A stretch of 63,037 nt of DNA from contig JAPDFW010000091.1 in assembly GCA_028826165.1 (NCBI GenBank), forward strand, positions 222,501 through 285,537. Direction: 5' to 3'. Source of the DNA: Anaeramoeba ignava. Lineage: Eukaryota > Metamonada > Anaeramoebidae. Shown here in pieces: positions 41,764 through 55,000 of this stretch (within the stretch, counting starts at the first letter, position 1; each line of letters begins with the position of its first letter). The notes below the pieces were generated by a model. It was not told the origin of the DNA. It saw only the letters and a list, made by a program, of their open reading frames with translations, and ran no database searches. The translations under genes and the position numbers were made by a program.

Positions 41764-44700
41764 ATGGAAAAAATACTTAATTCAATTCAAAATGATCCTG
41801 ATCAAATAATTCTTGATTTACTTTCAAAAATCAAAACAAATCAATTAAATCAAACCTTTGCAGAATTTGAAGTAGAAGATGGAGATTCAGAATACAACAT
41901 TTTGCACATTGCGTGTTATTTAGGGAAAACAGAAATAGCGAAATCATTAATAAAACGAGGGATGAAACTGGATAGCAAAACAAGATATGAAAAAACAGGG
42001 TTACAAATAGCGATTGAAAAAGATCATGAAGAAATCGCAATTTTATTGGTTGATTCGGGGGCAAATCTAAATATTCTCACTTCATTGGGAAGCACAATGG
42101 CTCATTTAGCAACAAGACACTCACAAAAACTCACATTAACAAAATTGGTGGAAAAAGATGACAAGTTTTTCGAGCTTTTTGATTCAAAAGGAAGAACACC
42201 TTTAACACTTGCTGCTTCATTGGGGAATTTTGACATGATTTTTGGAATTGTATCAATTTTTCGAAATTTGAGGAAATCAACTTCTGAAGACCAAATAAAG
42301 CAATTTCTCAATTCAAAAGATTGCACAGGCGCAAATGTTCTGCATTATCTTTGTTTATACGAAAATTTGGAATGTCTCGAAAAAATATTCAATTTGCCAA
42401 TTGAGATTAATTCAGTTACTGCAGAAAATGTCACTGCACTGCATTTGTGCGCAGCAAGAAATTGGGAAGCAGGCGCACAAGTTTTGATATCGAATGGAGC
42501 TGATCCAAATATCCCGAATCAAGAGGGAGAAACACCGATTCATTTCTGCGCGAAATTTGGCTTTTTTTCGTTACTTTCTTTTCTCATTTCAAAAGGAGCA
42601 AACATCAAAAAAAAGAATAAGAAGTTGATGAGTAGTCTCCACTTAGCGTCCCAAGGCGGACACACAAAATGCTTGTTTATTCTCCATAAACACGGGCTTA
42701 ATATTGAAGAGGAAGACTTTCTGAAGAGAACACCTATTTTTTATTCTGTTCGTTCACCTGAAAATTTGGAATTCTTGAAAAATCTTCTTATTCTTGGTTC
42801 AAACGCAAATCATCTTGATTCTTCAAACAGAACTCCCATTCAAATCGCGTGCAAATACGACAATTATCAAGCAATCGAACTTGTTGTCAATTTGGGGAAA
42901 GTTGATCCAAATAATTCATCTTTGAAAATTTCGCCTTTGTGTATTGCAATTAAAAAAGAGAACGAAAATAGTGTGAATACTCTTCTGAAATTGGGTGCTG
43001 ATCCAAATTTAACAACAAAAGATGGTTGGAGTGCTTTGCATTATGCCTGCAAAATTAAGAACACAAAAATTGCGCGAAATTTGGTTTTATCAGGAGCAGA
43101 TTTACAATTGAAAACACTTTATCAATCTAATATCTTCCATCTTTGTGCGTTTTATAATAATCCTCAAGTTCTCCAGTTTTTAATCAATCACACCTTACAA
43201 TATTCAGTTTCGAATTTGGGAAACAATTCTTTATTTGAATCCCTTCTAAATGCACAAAACAAAGGGAAAGCAACACCAACACATATAGCAATTGCTCAAA
43301 ATAATGGTGTTTGTTTGGATATGATTTTGGAAACTGGTGTAGCGGATCCTTATTTGGTTGATGCAAATGGTGATACACCTTTGTCTTTATCACTCAAATA
43401 CAAACCTGAATTCCTTTCAAAATTGCAGAATTATCAAAAAGGATATAAAAAGAAGAATGATCAAAAAGAAGAGAAATCAATTTATCCAGAAATTACAGAA
43501 AATGAAACACCAATGCCTTTAATTCAAAATCAAAAGAAATCAATTTATCCACAAATTACAGGAAATGAAACACCAATGCCTTTAATTCAAAATCAATTAC
43601 AGAACCAGAAACAACAACAAGAACAAGAAAACATTGGGAAGATAGAAGATACTTTACTAGAAAAAAGGGTTAACTATCCACATATTCCTAAAACAAGATA
43701 TCAAAAAATTCAAACAAATCCACAAATTCAAACAAATCAACAAATTCAAACAAATCAACAAATTCAAACAAATCCACAAATTCAAACAAATCAACAAATT
43801 CAAACAAATCATCAAATTCAAAAAAATCAACAAATTCAAACAAATCAACAAATTCAAACAAATCAACAAATTCAAACAAATCAACAAATTCAAACAAATC
43901 CACAAATTCAAAAAAATCAACAAATTCAAAAAAATCCAAACAAAAATATCCCATTGCCAGAAATAAAAACAAAAGATAACTTCTTTTTCTTAATAGATGA
44001 TTTGATCAAAAAAACACCCCAAAATCCACTTCAAGAAAAATTGCTCGTTTTGAAGGATATTTTCCAAAATCGTGAAAATTCTCATCTTTCAATCACAGAT
44101 TACAAACTCATTCTCGCAAATATTCATCAACATTATCAATCTAGAATTGAATTTGATGTGATTAAGTCTCAAATCTTGTATCTTAATGTCAAAATGAGTT
44201 TGTATCACTTTATAACATTATTTAATCAACCAAAAGAAACTAAAGATGAAGAAAAAGAAAATTACAAAGAAAACGAAATGAATCTTGAACAAAATTCAAA
44301 TCTCAAACTATTTTGGTTTGATCCATCCAAAAAAAACAAGAAAATCGAAAACGCAGTTCGAAAAGTTTGTTCTGATATTCAATTATTCACACGATTGAAA
44401 CCGAAAAAAAAGAAGTTTATTAACCGATATCTCCGACCCGAAATCACAAACAAAGAACAAGAACTCAATGTTCGAGTTGTTTGCAACAATCCAAGTTCAC
44501 AAATCATCATTCCATTGATACGAAAAGAATGGAACTCAAACGTACCAATTTTAATATATTGTTCAAACACAGAAGCAGCAGAAAAATATGTGCAAACAAA
44601 CAAGTTTTCCAATGTGTTGATTACAAATTCAGATCGGCAAGTTCGATTATTTTGCTCTTCAGGAATTGAGCCTCCGAAAAGATTAACAGAATCAAGTTTT

Positions 44701-45441
44701 GTAAACTCAATGAAACCAGTTAGTCTTGATATTGTTCAACAAACAAAGAAACTTCGAGCTTTATCAAAATTGCGAATTGAAGACCGACTATTTCTAACAA
44801 TGAAAAGCAAATATCCAAAACAAAATTCAGGAGGTTTATTTGCTTTTAATGAATTGAAAGATTTGATTGAAGAACTGCAGTTTTATGTTCATTTTGCTGT
44901 TGAAAATTATCCAGCGAATAAAATAGCTGAGATTTCTTCTTGTTTGAAAAATATCGGTTTATCTGTGTTTACTTATTCAAAGGCTATCGAGTTTGAGTAC
45001 TTCCGTTTTCTTTTCGAAATTCTTCCTTCACCAGAATCAACACGAGCAGTTTATTTTTGTGATACTGCCCAAAAACAGAACAAAAAAATCCAGAAAAAAT
45101 GCAAGAAAGTTCATGTTCAAGTCAAATTCGCTCCTCTTCTTAATATCGAGAAATCAAAAGAATTTCTTGTTGATTTAGAAAAATCAAAAGTTGATCTGGT
45201 TGATTTCTTGCAAAAAATTGGTTCTCCAAATGTTTTTAACACAAGAATAATTTCCAATTTCAATAACGCTCAAGTTATTCTTCCTTTTCTTCGAAATGAA
45301 CTTAAAAGTAATTTACCTTTTTTGATTTTTTGTTTGCCAGTTCAACTCGAAAATGCCAGAAATTTTGCTTCTTCTTTTGATTCAACTTGGGTAACAAGTA
45401 ATTTTTCGATTGCTTTAAAATATTCAAAATTTTGTTTATGA
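41764..45441 (+). CDS. Ankyrin-repeat protein with two C-terminal Rossmann-like repeats
   Basis: 1225 residues from the first in-frame ATG (MEKILNSIQND); the open frame upstream lacks an ATG. Residues ~45-590 form about 14 ankyrin repeats (NILHIACYLGKTEIAKSLI, TPIHFCAKFGFFSLLSFLI, SALHYACKIKNTKIARNLV). A low-complexity QIQTNQ linker (43700-43930) follows. The C-terminal half has two copies of an alpha/beta unit I do not recognise. Copy 1 (about 902-968) reads NVRVVCNN...IIPLIRKEW..VPILIYC..TEAAEKY...VLITNS. Copy 2 (about 1157-1225) reads TRIISNF...VILPFLRNEL..LPFLIFC...ENARNFA...WVTSNF. The intervening region is helical with another partial copy near 1100 (RAVYFCDT). Likely a cytosolic scaffold; partner and function unknown. 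Confidence 0.85.
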   Translation: MEKILNSIQNDPDQIILDLLSKIKTNQLNQTFAEFEVEDGDSEYNILHIACYLGKTEIAKSLIKRGMKLDSKTRYEKTGLQIAIEKDHEEIAILLVDSGANLNILTSLGSTMAHLATRHSQKLTLTKLVEKDDKFFELFDSKGRTPLTLAASLGNFDMIFGIVSIFRNLRKSTSEDQIKQFLNSKDCTGANVLHYLCLYENLECLEKIFNLPIEINSVTAENVTALHLCAARNWEAGAQVLISNGADPNIPNQEGETPIHFCAKFGFFSLLSFLISKGANIKKKNKKLMSSLHLASQGGHTKCLFILHKHGLNIEEEDFLKRTPIFYSVRSPENLEFLKNLLILGSNANHLDSSNRTPIQIACKYDNYQAIELVVNLGKVDPNNSSLKISPLCIAIKKENENSVNTLLKLGADPNLTTKDGWSALHYACKIKNTKIARNLVLSGADLQLKTLYQSNIFHLCAFYNNPQVLQFLINHTLQYSVSNLGNNSLFESLLNAQNKGKATPTHIAIAQNNGVCLDMILETGVADPYLVDANGDTPLSLSLKYKPEFLSKLQNYQKGYKKKNDQKEEKSIYPEITENETPMPLIQNQKKSIYPQITGNETPMPLIQNQLQNQKQQQEQENIGKIEDTLLEKRVNYPHIPKTRYQKIQTNPQIQTNQQIQTNQQIQTNPQIQTNQQIQTNHQIQKNQQIQTNQQIQTNQQIQTNQQIQTNPQIQKNQQIQKNPNKNIPLPEIKTKDNFFFLIDDLIKKTPQNPLQEKLLVLKDIFQNRENSHLSITDYKLILANIHQHYQSRIEFDVIKSQILYLNVKMSLYHFITLFNQPKETKDEEKENYKENEMNLEQNSNLKLFWFDPSKKNKKIENAVRKVCSDIQLFTRLKPKKKKFINRYLRPEITNKEQELNVRVVCNNPSSQIIIPLIRKEWNSNVPILIYCSNTEAAEKYVQTNKFSNVLITNSDRQVRLFCSSGIEPPKRLTESSFVNSMKPVSLDIVQQTKKLRALSKLRIEDRLFLTMKSKYPKQNSGGLFAFNELKDLIEELQFYVHFAVENYPANKIAEISSCLKNIGLSVFTYSKAIEFEYFRFLFEILPSPESTRAVYFCDTAQKQNKKIQKKCKKVHVQVKFAPLLNIEKSKEFLVDLEKSKVDLVDFLQKIGSPNVFNTRIISNFNNAQVILPFLRNELKSNLPFLIFCLPVQLENARNFASSFDSTWVTSNFSIALKYSKFCL

Positions 45442-45606
45442 ATGAGAACAAAACAAGAAAATGGATTTGGTTCTTTTTATTCTTCTGAGTAAATTCATAA
45501 ACAAAACAAAAGCAAAACAACTTTTTTTTTCTTTTACAAAAATGAATAAAAGTTCATCAAATTTTCCTTTTAATTTTTGTTGGAGATTATTTTTTAAATT
45601 TTCCTT
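45442..45606. other. Convergent 3' region
   Basis: 165-bp spacer between the stops of the ankyrin gene (+) and VAP (-), containing both 3' UTRs. TTTTAAATTT is duplicated near 45585-45605. Confidence 0.5.
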
Positions 45607-46434
45607 TTAAATTTGATTATTAAATTTGAATTGGTAAATATAATAAAATGCAACTAAAATTATAAAAAGAAATAACAAAATTCCCATTTGATTAAATTTT
45701 TTTGAAGATTTTCGCATATTTTTAATTTTTTCTTCTAAATGAACAATTTTGCGAAATAATTTTGAGTTTTGCAGTTGAGATTTAGCTAATTGGTGTTGAA
45801 GTTGTTCAATTTGTGAATTTTGAAACTATTTTTCAAATGAAACGAAATTTTTACATTTTAATAATAAGAATAATAGAAATAATTGGAAATTTGATTTTTG
45901 TCTTTTTACCTGTCTTTTTGCAAAAATAATTTGAAAATAATTCAGTTTTAAATCTTGAGAAGAAATTTTTGAAAACTAAAAAAAAAAAAAAAAAAAGTGG
46001 AACAAAAAAAAAATTTTTTTCGCATTTAAAAATTAATTTAAAAATGTAAAATAAAAAATTAAAAACTTGATTTGAAATTAAATCTTCATTAATTTGAGAA
46101 GAATCTGGTAAATCTATTTCATGGAATTGAATGAGAAATTGATCAGATTTTCTTTTTGATTTAATTGAAGGTGAAAAAAGAACTAAAATTAAATTTAATT
46201 AAAATTTAATAAAAAAATTAAAAAAATTAAAATTTAAATTTAACTAAAAATTTCTTCAATTTGATTTGGAGAAAGTATTCCAATATGAGGTTTGATAAAA
46301 TAAGTTTGAGGAGATGTTGTTTTAATTTTAAAAATAATTTTTTGTGAAGATTTATTTTGAATAAAAGTGGAAGAAAGAAGATATTCATTAAAAGAATAAG
46401 GTAAATTTAAAACAGTTGGATTAATTGAAAGCAT
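45607..46434 (-). CDS. VAP (MSP-domain tail-anchored ER protein), four exons
   Basis: Minus-strand exons 46434-46245, 46182-46067, 45975-45910 and 45825-45607 join into 591 nt, 196 residues, with consistent GT..AG phases (1, 0, 0). The MSP domain shows SINPTVLNLPYSF and the diagnostic FKIKTTSPQTYFIKPHIGILSP, which binds FFAT motifs. Exon 2 gives FSPSIKSKRKSDQFLIQF, matching the end of the MSP fold. A short coiled coil (QIEQLQHQLAKSQLQNSKLFRKIVHLEEK) and a C-terminal transmembrane anchor (MGILLFLFIILVAFYYIY) complete the classic VAP layout. VAPs tether the ER to other membranes for lipid transfer. Introns are short (63, 91 and 84 bp), unlike the satellite introns nearby. Confidence 0.92.
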
Positions 46435-46799
46435 TTTTATATTATTAGATTAAAAAGAAAGAATTTGATGAAGATTTTATTTTAAAAAGAAAAAAAATGA
46501 AAAATAAAAAAAAAAATAAAATAATTTTTAATCAGTTTATATATTTTTATATTTATATATTTTATATTATAATATATTTTAATAAATATATAAAATTATA
46601 TTATTATTTAAAAAAAAGAAGAAAAAAATTTTTTTTTATTTTTTTTTCTTTTTAATTTTCATTTTTTTTTTTTAATTTTTTTATTTTTCATTTTTTTTCT
46701 TTTCAATTATTTTTTCCAATCGTTTTATTTTTGCTTTTTTTTTTTTTAAAAAAAAATAAATTAATAAGAAAAAGAAACAAAAGAAACAAAAATAAAAGT
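46435..46799. other. VAP upstream region, homopolymer-rich
   Basis: (ATAT)n-like tract near 46540-46600 and poly-T runs near 46620-46750. Nothing recognisable as a gene. Confidence 0.5.
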
Positions 46800-48930
46800 A
46801 ATTTTAATATTTAAATTCAAAATGAAAAGCAAATAACAATTCAATTTTATAAATCAATTTTAATTTTAATTTTAATTTTAATTTTAAAATGAAAAGCAAA
46901 TAACAATTCAATTTTATAAATAAATTTCAATTTTAATTTTAATTTTAATTTTAAATTCAAAATGAAAAGCAAATAACAATCCAATTTTATAAATCAATTT
47001 CAATTTTAATTTTAATTTTAATTTTAATATTTAATTCAAAATGAAAAGCAAATAACAATTCAATTTTATAAATCAATTTCAATTTTAATTTTAATTTTAA
47101 TTTTAATTTTTATTTAAATTCAAAATGAAAAGCAAATAACAATTCAATTTTATAAATCAATTTTAATTTTAATTTTAAATTCAATTTTAAATTCAAAATG
47201 AAAAGCAAATAACAATCCAATTTTATAAATCAATTTTAATTTTAATTTTAAATTCAATTTCAATTTTTAATTCAAAATGAAAAGCAAATAACAATTTAAT
47301 TTTATAAATAAATTTCAATTTTAATTTTAATTTTTATTTTAATTTTAAATGAAAAGCAAATAACAATTCAATTTTATAAATAAATTTCAATTTTAATTTT
47401 ATAAATCAATTTTAATTTTAATTCAAAATGAAAAGCAAATAACAATTTAATTTTATAAATCAATTTTAATTTCAATTTTATAAATCAATTTTAATTTTAA
47501 TATTTAAATTCAAAATGAAAAGCAAATAACAATTCAATTTTATAAATCAATTTTAATTTTAATTTTAAATTCAATTTTAAATTCAAAATGAAAAGCAAAT
47601 AACAATTCAATTTTATAAATCAATTTTAATTTTAATTTTAAATTCAATTTCAATTTTAAATTCAAAATGAAAAGCAAATAACAATTTAATTTTATAAATA
47701 AATTTCAATTTTAATTTTAATTTTTATTTTAATTTTAAATGAAAAGCAAATAACAATTCAATTTTATAAATGAATTTCAATTTTAATTTTAATTTTAATT
47801 TTAATATTTAATTCAAAATGAAAAGCAAATAACAATTTAATTTTATAAATCAATTTTAATTTCAATTTTATAAATCAATTTTAATTTTAATATTTAATTC
47901 AAAATGAAAAGCAAATAACAATTTAATTTTATAAATCAATTTTAATTTTAATTTTAATTTTAATTTTAATTTTTATTTAAATTCAAAATGAAAAGCAAAT
48001 AACAATTCAATTTTATAAATCAATTTTAATTTTAATTTTAAATTCAATTTTAAATTCAAAATGAAAAGCAAATAACAATTCAATTTTATAAATCAATTTT
48101 AATTTTAATATTTAAATTCAAAATGAAAAGCAAATAACAATTTAATTTTATAAATTAATTTCAATTTTAAATTTAATTTTAATTTTAATTTTTATTTAAA
48201 TTCAAAATGAAAAGCAAATAACAATTCAATTTTATAAATAAATTTCAATTTTAATTTTAATTTTAATTTTAATATTTAATTCAAAATGAAAAGCAAATAA
48301 CAATTTAATTTTATAAATCAATTTTAATTTCAATTTTATAAATCAATTTTAATTTTAATATTTAATTCAAAATGAAAAGCAAATAACAATTTAATTTTAT
48401 AAATCAATTTTAATTTTAAATTCAATTTTTAAATTCAAAATGAAAAGCAAATAACAATTCAATTTTATAAATTAATTTTAATTTTAATTTTAAATTCAAT
48501 TTTAAATTCAAAATGAAAAGCAAATAACAATTCAATTTTATAAATAAATTTCAATTTTATAAATTAATTTTAATTTTAATATTTAATTCAAAATGAAAAG
48601 CAAATAACAATTCAATTTTATAAATAAATTTTAATTTTAATTTTAATATTTAAATTCAAAATGAAAAGCAAATAACAATTTAATTTTATAAATAAATTTC
48701 AATTTTAATTTTAATTTTAATATTTAATTCAAAATGAAAAGCAAATAACAATTTAATTTTATAAATCAATTTCAATTTTAATTTTAATATTTAAATTCAA
48801 AATGAAAAGCAAATAACAATTTAATTTTATAAATGAATTTCAATTTTAATTTTAATATTTAATTCAAAATGAAAAGCAAATAACAATCCAATTTTATAAA
48901 TCAATTTCAATTTTAATTTCAATTTTAATT
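46800..48930. repeat. Minisatellite, ~28 copies, upstream of dynein
   Basis: Units of ~60-90 bp. Each carries a strictly conserved core ATGAAAAGCAAATAACAAT, then YYAATTTTATAAAT, then a variable number of TTTTAA hexamers. Cores start near 46820, 46889, 46961, 47041, 47125 and so on to 48867. The array ends ~100 bp before the dynein ATG, so it occupies the promoter side of that gene. Confidence 0.9.
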
Positions 48931-49049
48931 TTAATTTTAATTTTAATTTTATAAATGAATTTTAATTTAATTTTATAAATTAATTTTAATTTTAATTTTA
49001 ATTTAATTTTATAAATGAATTTTAAATATTATAAATAATAATAATAGAT
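48931..49049 (+). promoter_or_regulatory. Dynein heavy chain proximal upstream region
   Basis: TTTTAA and TTTATAAAT units immediately upstream of the dynein start, then TATTATAAATAATAATAATAG just before the ATG at 49050. It is the likely core promoter or 5' UTR; no specific element is proven. Confidence 0.4.
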
Positions 49050-52000
49050 ATGACAACAACAGAAGATATACAAGCAATACCAATAAGCACAGAAGCATTA
49101 TCAAGATACATTGAATCAGTTGCAAATGCACTATTAACATCACCTAATGATTCAACCACTAAAACAGGAAAAATAGAAAAATTAATATTTGACATGGAAT
49201 CACGAGCAAAAATTGAAAAATTCGCAACAGATCCACAAATGAATGTGTTATGCATTCGACAAGTAACAACAGCACAAGATCAATTTGATTTCCATCTTGA
49301 ATTAGAAGTCAGTTACACAAACGAAAACTCATCAAGCATTGCTTTTATCAAAAGAACAGGATTGATCAAAGAAGATGCTTCTTTATCTTCACAGATTCAT
49401 GTTGTGAATATTGGCGAAGGCTCTCCTTTTGAAATTATTCATAGTTTGATTCATAATACTGTTTCTCCCTTTTTTACTTCTTTTGAATCGAAAACTCGTG
49501 AAAGAAGTGTTTCTCCTTTCCAGGATAATGTAAACTTGGCTAAAACTCAAATTATTCAAGATGCTCCGTTAGTGAAAAAGAAATTATCTGAATTAGAACT
49601 TACTCTTGTTCAATGCCAACAGAATGTTGAAGTTCCTGAAATTATTTTGACAGTTGAACCTGAAATTCGTGATTTTGTTTTGAAGGTATATATAAAAATA
49701 TTTTAATTATTTTAATTATTTTAATTATTTTAAATTATTTTAATTATTTTAATTATTTTAAATATTTTAATTATTTTAATTATTTTAAATTATTTTAAAT
49801 TATTTTTAATTATTTTAAATTATTTTAAATTATTTTAATTATTTTAATTATTTTAATTATTTTAATTATTTTAATTTTTATTTTAAATTATTTTAATTAT
49901 TTTAAATTATTTTAAATATTTTAATTATTTTAAATTATTTTAAATATTTTTATTATTTTAATTATTTTAATTATTTTAAATTATTTTAATTATTTTAAAT
50001 TATTTTTATTATTTTAATTATTTTAAATTATTTTAAATTATTTTTATAGGCAAAACAAAAAGGAATCCAAATCACTAATGAAGACCTATCTAACACTTTT
50101 GATGAATACGAATTCTTAAAAAGAGTTCAAAATGGTGTTAATAAATGGATTACAGACATACAAAAAGTAACAAGAATGAAAAGAGATGTTTCAAGTGGAA
50201 ATGCACTACAAGAAATCAACTTTTGGATTTCACTCGAAAACTCATTAAAAAACGTTGAAAAACAAGTCAAAACACCAGAGGTTCAACACACACTCAATCT
50301 TCTTAAAATCAAAAAAAGACATCTCGCAAGTTTTGCATTTGAATCTGATACAGGACTCAAACAATGCCTTAACAAAGTGGAAAATTACAACATTTTAATG
50401 AAGGAAATGCCACTAAATCAATTACAATCAGCTCAAGACATCGATTCTCTTCGTGATGCCGTTTTGAATATTTTTTTCCATTTGAAAAAAATAAGAAATA
50501 CTGATTATCCTCTTCAAAGATCAGTTGAATTTGTATTCGCCATTTTTAATGATCTTTCTTTGCAAATTGTTTCAATTCTGAAGTCAAAAGATATGCTGAA
50601 TTTGCCTTTTTATGAATTCGACACCATTTCAGGAAAATGTATTGATTTATTTCAAACATGGGATGAAAATTACAGTCATTTTAAAGATGCATTACGAGAA
50701 ATTGCAAGAAGAAAAGGAGAAGAAAAATCTTTTAGAGTAAGCAAAAAAAAAACAAAAATAACGGAAAAAAACAAAATAACAGAAAAAACAAAAATATTCT
50801 GCTTGATTTTAGACACCAAATCAATCACAACCATTAAAACAAAGAATCATGCAGATCATTAAATTCAGAAGACAACACGAAGAACTGCAAAATGTGATCA
50901 CCAAAATCCTTCCAAAAACAACAACAGAATTATCAGAAATCAACGCAATAGAAGAAGTTAAAGAAGCTTATGAATATGTACGAAATATCGACCCATTATT
51001 ACTTACAGACGAAGGGAACGAAATGTGGAACGAGGCAATCAAGAATTACGATACAAAAATAGACTCAATTGAAGGACACATCACAGCAAGTCTGCGAGAA
51101 AGACTTGGAAACGCTAAAAATGCAAATGAAATGTTCAAGGTGTTTAGTCAGTTCAACGTTCTGTTTTTCCGACCGAGAATCCGAGGAGCAATCCAAGAAT
51201 ATCAGACGCAATTAATCCATGGAGTCAAAGAAGATATCCAAGAATTGCAAGAAAAATTGCAGCATAAATATCAACAATCAGAAACAAGCCGAATTAGTGA
51301 AATTCGTGATATTCCTTCCGTTTCAGGAGAAATCATCTGGGTTAAACAAATTAGAAACCAATTGGAAACTTATATGAATAGAATCGAAGCTGTTCTCGGC
51401 GTCGGTTGGGAAAATTACAGCGAAGGTCAAAAACTCAAAGCAGATGGAGAAAGCTTCAAGAAGGAACTCAACCCGCAGAAAATATTCGACACTTGGGTTC
51501 GTGATGTGGAAAGCAAGAAATGGGAAATCTCAGGTCCGATTTTCGCAATCCAACAAGGAAAAAAGAAAATGCATTTAAAAGTTACTTTTGGAAATGAAAT
51601 CATCACACTTTTCAAAGAAGTCCGTAATCTCCAATGGCTTGGATTCCGTGTTCCCTTCTCAATCACACATATTGCGGATAATGCAGGTCAAGTTTATCCG
51701 TTTGCTGTTTCTTTGATTGAATCTATTAAAAATTATTTCCAAATCTGTCGAAGCATCGATTCTGAAATTTATCCTTTGATCGCATCACATCGCTCGCAAA
51801 TTCAAGACAAAATCAAACTGGGTATTTCCTTGAGCTGGGATTCCCACAAGCTGGAAGCATATGCAACCGAGCTCGCAAATTCAATACTGTTTTTCCAAGA
51901 ACAAGTTGATGGGCTTGTGAGTCGATACAGCGAAATCAAAAAATCACTTGATCAATTAAAAACCTGCGAATTCAAATTCGAGGCATTACAAGAAGTTATC

Positions 52001-55000
52001 CAACAAATCCAGAAAGGCATCGACGAACTGAGCTTGGGATCTTTTTCCAATTTAAACACTTGGGTCAATTTTCTTGATTCCAAAATTGAGCAGATTTTCA
52101 TCCAAAGATTAAACGATTGCATAACAACATGGAACGAGAATTTTGATGATTTCCTAACAACAATTGAAGAGCAAAAACATCCGAAAAAATTCAAAAAAAG
52201 CTTTCATGACGAAGACGACGAACAAGAAGATCAAGAAGAGAAAAAGCTTACTCTGGAGCTCCCAACAATGACATACAGAATCAAAATCAAGAACCGCGTT
52301 GTTTATTTAGATCCACCATTTAAAGATGCACGAGAAAATTGGATTGTTCAATTACATCAAACAATGGGGATCATCTGCAATCAAGAACGCATCAAAAGTA
52401 CGCGATTCGATGTCTTCAGCACATCACAAATTTCAATAGACGAGAAAACATACTCGCGACTCGTTGCCAAACTTCCCGAAGGATTATTATTTACAGCATA
52501 TAACAAAATTGAGCTACTTTTGGATCAAATTGAGGAATACATCAAAATTTGGTTCCAATATCAAGCATTATGGGACATGGATGTTCAGAGAGTCACACAA
52601 GAAATTGGCGACGATCTCGAGAACTGGCAAAAACTTCTTTCCGAAATCAAGCGCCACAGATCACCTTTTGATACGCGAGAAACCACTAAAAAACTCGGAC
52701 CGACTCTGATTGACTATTCTCAAGTCCAAGCAAAAGTAAGCAACAAATATGACTCTTTCCACAAAGATTTCCTCAACAAATTCGGTGAGAAATTGGGTGT
52801 CTCAATGCAAAGTTTCCATGAAACAATTGAAAAAGCTCAAGAAGAACTTGAAAAACATTCTTTCGATCCAAATTCAACAGCAGACATCGTCTCCTTTGTT
52901 ACCCAACTTACACAAATGAAACGGAATATGGAGGATTGGACTCGCACCGTTGATCTCCTTCATTCTAGTGAAAATACCCTTACTCGCCAACGATTCCAAT
53001 TCCCAGAAGCTTGGCTTTCTTTCGAAAGGGTAAACGACAAATGGAGTTCTTTTAACGAAATTTTCACACAAACAAACAGCAAAGTGAATGAGGAAATCCC
53101 TCTTTTGCAAAACAAAATTATCCACCAAGAAGAATTTTTCGAAACACAACTTAATGAATTTAATTTTGATTGGAAAAAAGAAAAGCCTGTTGATGGAAGA
53201 ATAAAACCTAATGTCGCCATCGCTAAACTTGAGAACTTCGGTAAAAGACTCGAGAAACTTGAAGAGCAGAACGAAAAGATATCAAGTGCGAAAGAAGCTC
53301 TTGATATGGAACGATCTCACCTCCATAATTTGATCCCAATTCGTGAAGAAGTTGTTGCCTTGAAACAAGTTTGGAATGAGCTGTCTTCTGTTTGGGACAA
53401 ATTAGAGGAAATCAAAGAGACTCCATGGTCAGCAGTTGTTCCCAAAAAATTAAGAGCATCTCTTGATGATTTGATTACTCAACTCAGAACCTTACCACCA
53501 AGTGTCAGGGAATACAATGCTTATGAACATTTCCATTCAATGATAAAAGGATTTTTGAAATGCAATGTGACTATTATTGATTTGAAATCAGAATCACTTA
53601 AAGAAAGACATTGGAAACAAATACAAAATAAATTGGGAGTTAAATGGGTTTTTTCTGAATTAACACTTGCTGATATCTACAATGTGGATTTAATCAAAAA
53701 CGAAGCTATTTTTAAAGAAGTTATCAGAATTGCCCAAGGTGAAATGGCTCTAGAAAAATTTCTTGAACAAATGAAAGATCATTGGCAAAACTACATCCTT
53801 GATCTCGTGAATTACCAGAATAAATGTAAACTGATTAAAGGATGGGATGATTTATTTACCAAAATTTCTGATTATCTCAATTCACTTGTCGCAATGAAAA
53901 ACTCTCCATTTTATAAAGTATTTGAAGAAGAAGCAATTGCGTGGGAAGATAAATTAAACAGATTACATTTACTTTTTGATACATGGATTGATGTTCAAAG
54001 AAAATGGGTTTATTTAGAAGGAGTATTTTGTGGAAGTAGTGATATCCAACAATTATTACCTCAAGAATCATCCAAATTCAAAACTATTGATAATGATTTC
54101 CTCATCATGATGAAAAAAGTCGCCAAATCACCTCATATTCTTGATGTTCTCAATATTCAAGGTCTTCAACACACATTGGAAAGATTATCTGATATGCTTT
54201 CCAAAGTTCAAAAGGCTCTTGGTGAATATCTAGAAAAACAAAGATCAGCTTTCCCAAGATTTTATTTTGTTGGAGATGAAGATCTTTTGGAAATTATTGG
54301 ACACAGCAAAGATGTAGTTAAAATACAAAGACATTTAAGGAAAATGTTTGCAGGAATTGCTTTACTTAAATTAAGTGATGATGAAACATCAATTATTGGG
54401 ATGTTATCAAGAGAACATGAAGAAATTAACTTTCCAGATCCTGTTAAATATAAAGAAATTTCCAAAATTCATGAATGGCTGAATATGGTTGAAAATCAAA
54501 TGAGAGTTTCTTTGGGAAATTGTTTGGATATTTCATTAAGAGAATTTATTCAATTATCTTCAAAAGATGAACTTGATAAGGATCTCTTTTTAAAATGGGT
54601 TGAAACAACACCTGCTCAAATTATAGTTCTTACTATTAAAGTAATTTGGACACAAAAAGTTGAAAATGCACTTTCAAATAATAGTCAAGTTTTCCTTAAA
54701 CAAACACTTGATTGGATTGGAAATATTTTAGATTTATTAGCTTTTAATGTTCTTTTTGATTTACAACCAATTACAAGAAAGAAATATGAACATTTAATTA
54801 TTGAATTAATTCATCAAAGAGATGTTATTAGAAGATTGATTCAAGCTGGTGTAAAAACCCTAAAAGATTTTGCATGGACTGAAGAAATGAGATTTTATTG
54901 GAATGAAAAGGAAAGTCATGAAACGAAATTAATGATTTCAATTGCAAATGCATCATTTGCATATGGATTTGAATATTTAGGAGTTGTTGATAAATTAGTA

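Noticed and set aside
46800-48930. CRISPR array or centromere
   Set aside because: Units lack unique spacers and the genome is eukaryotic. The spacers are simple TTTTAA hexamers; nothing shows centromere identity.
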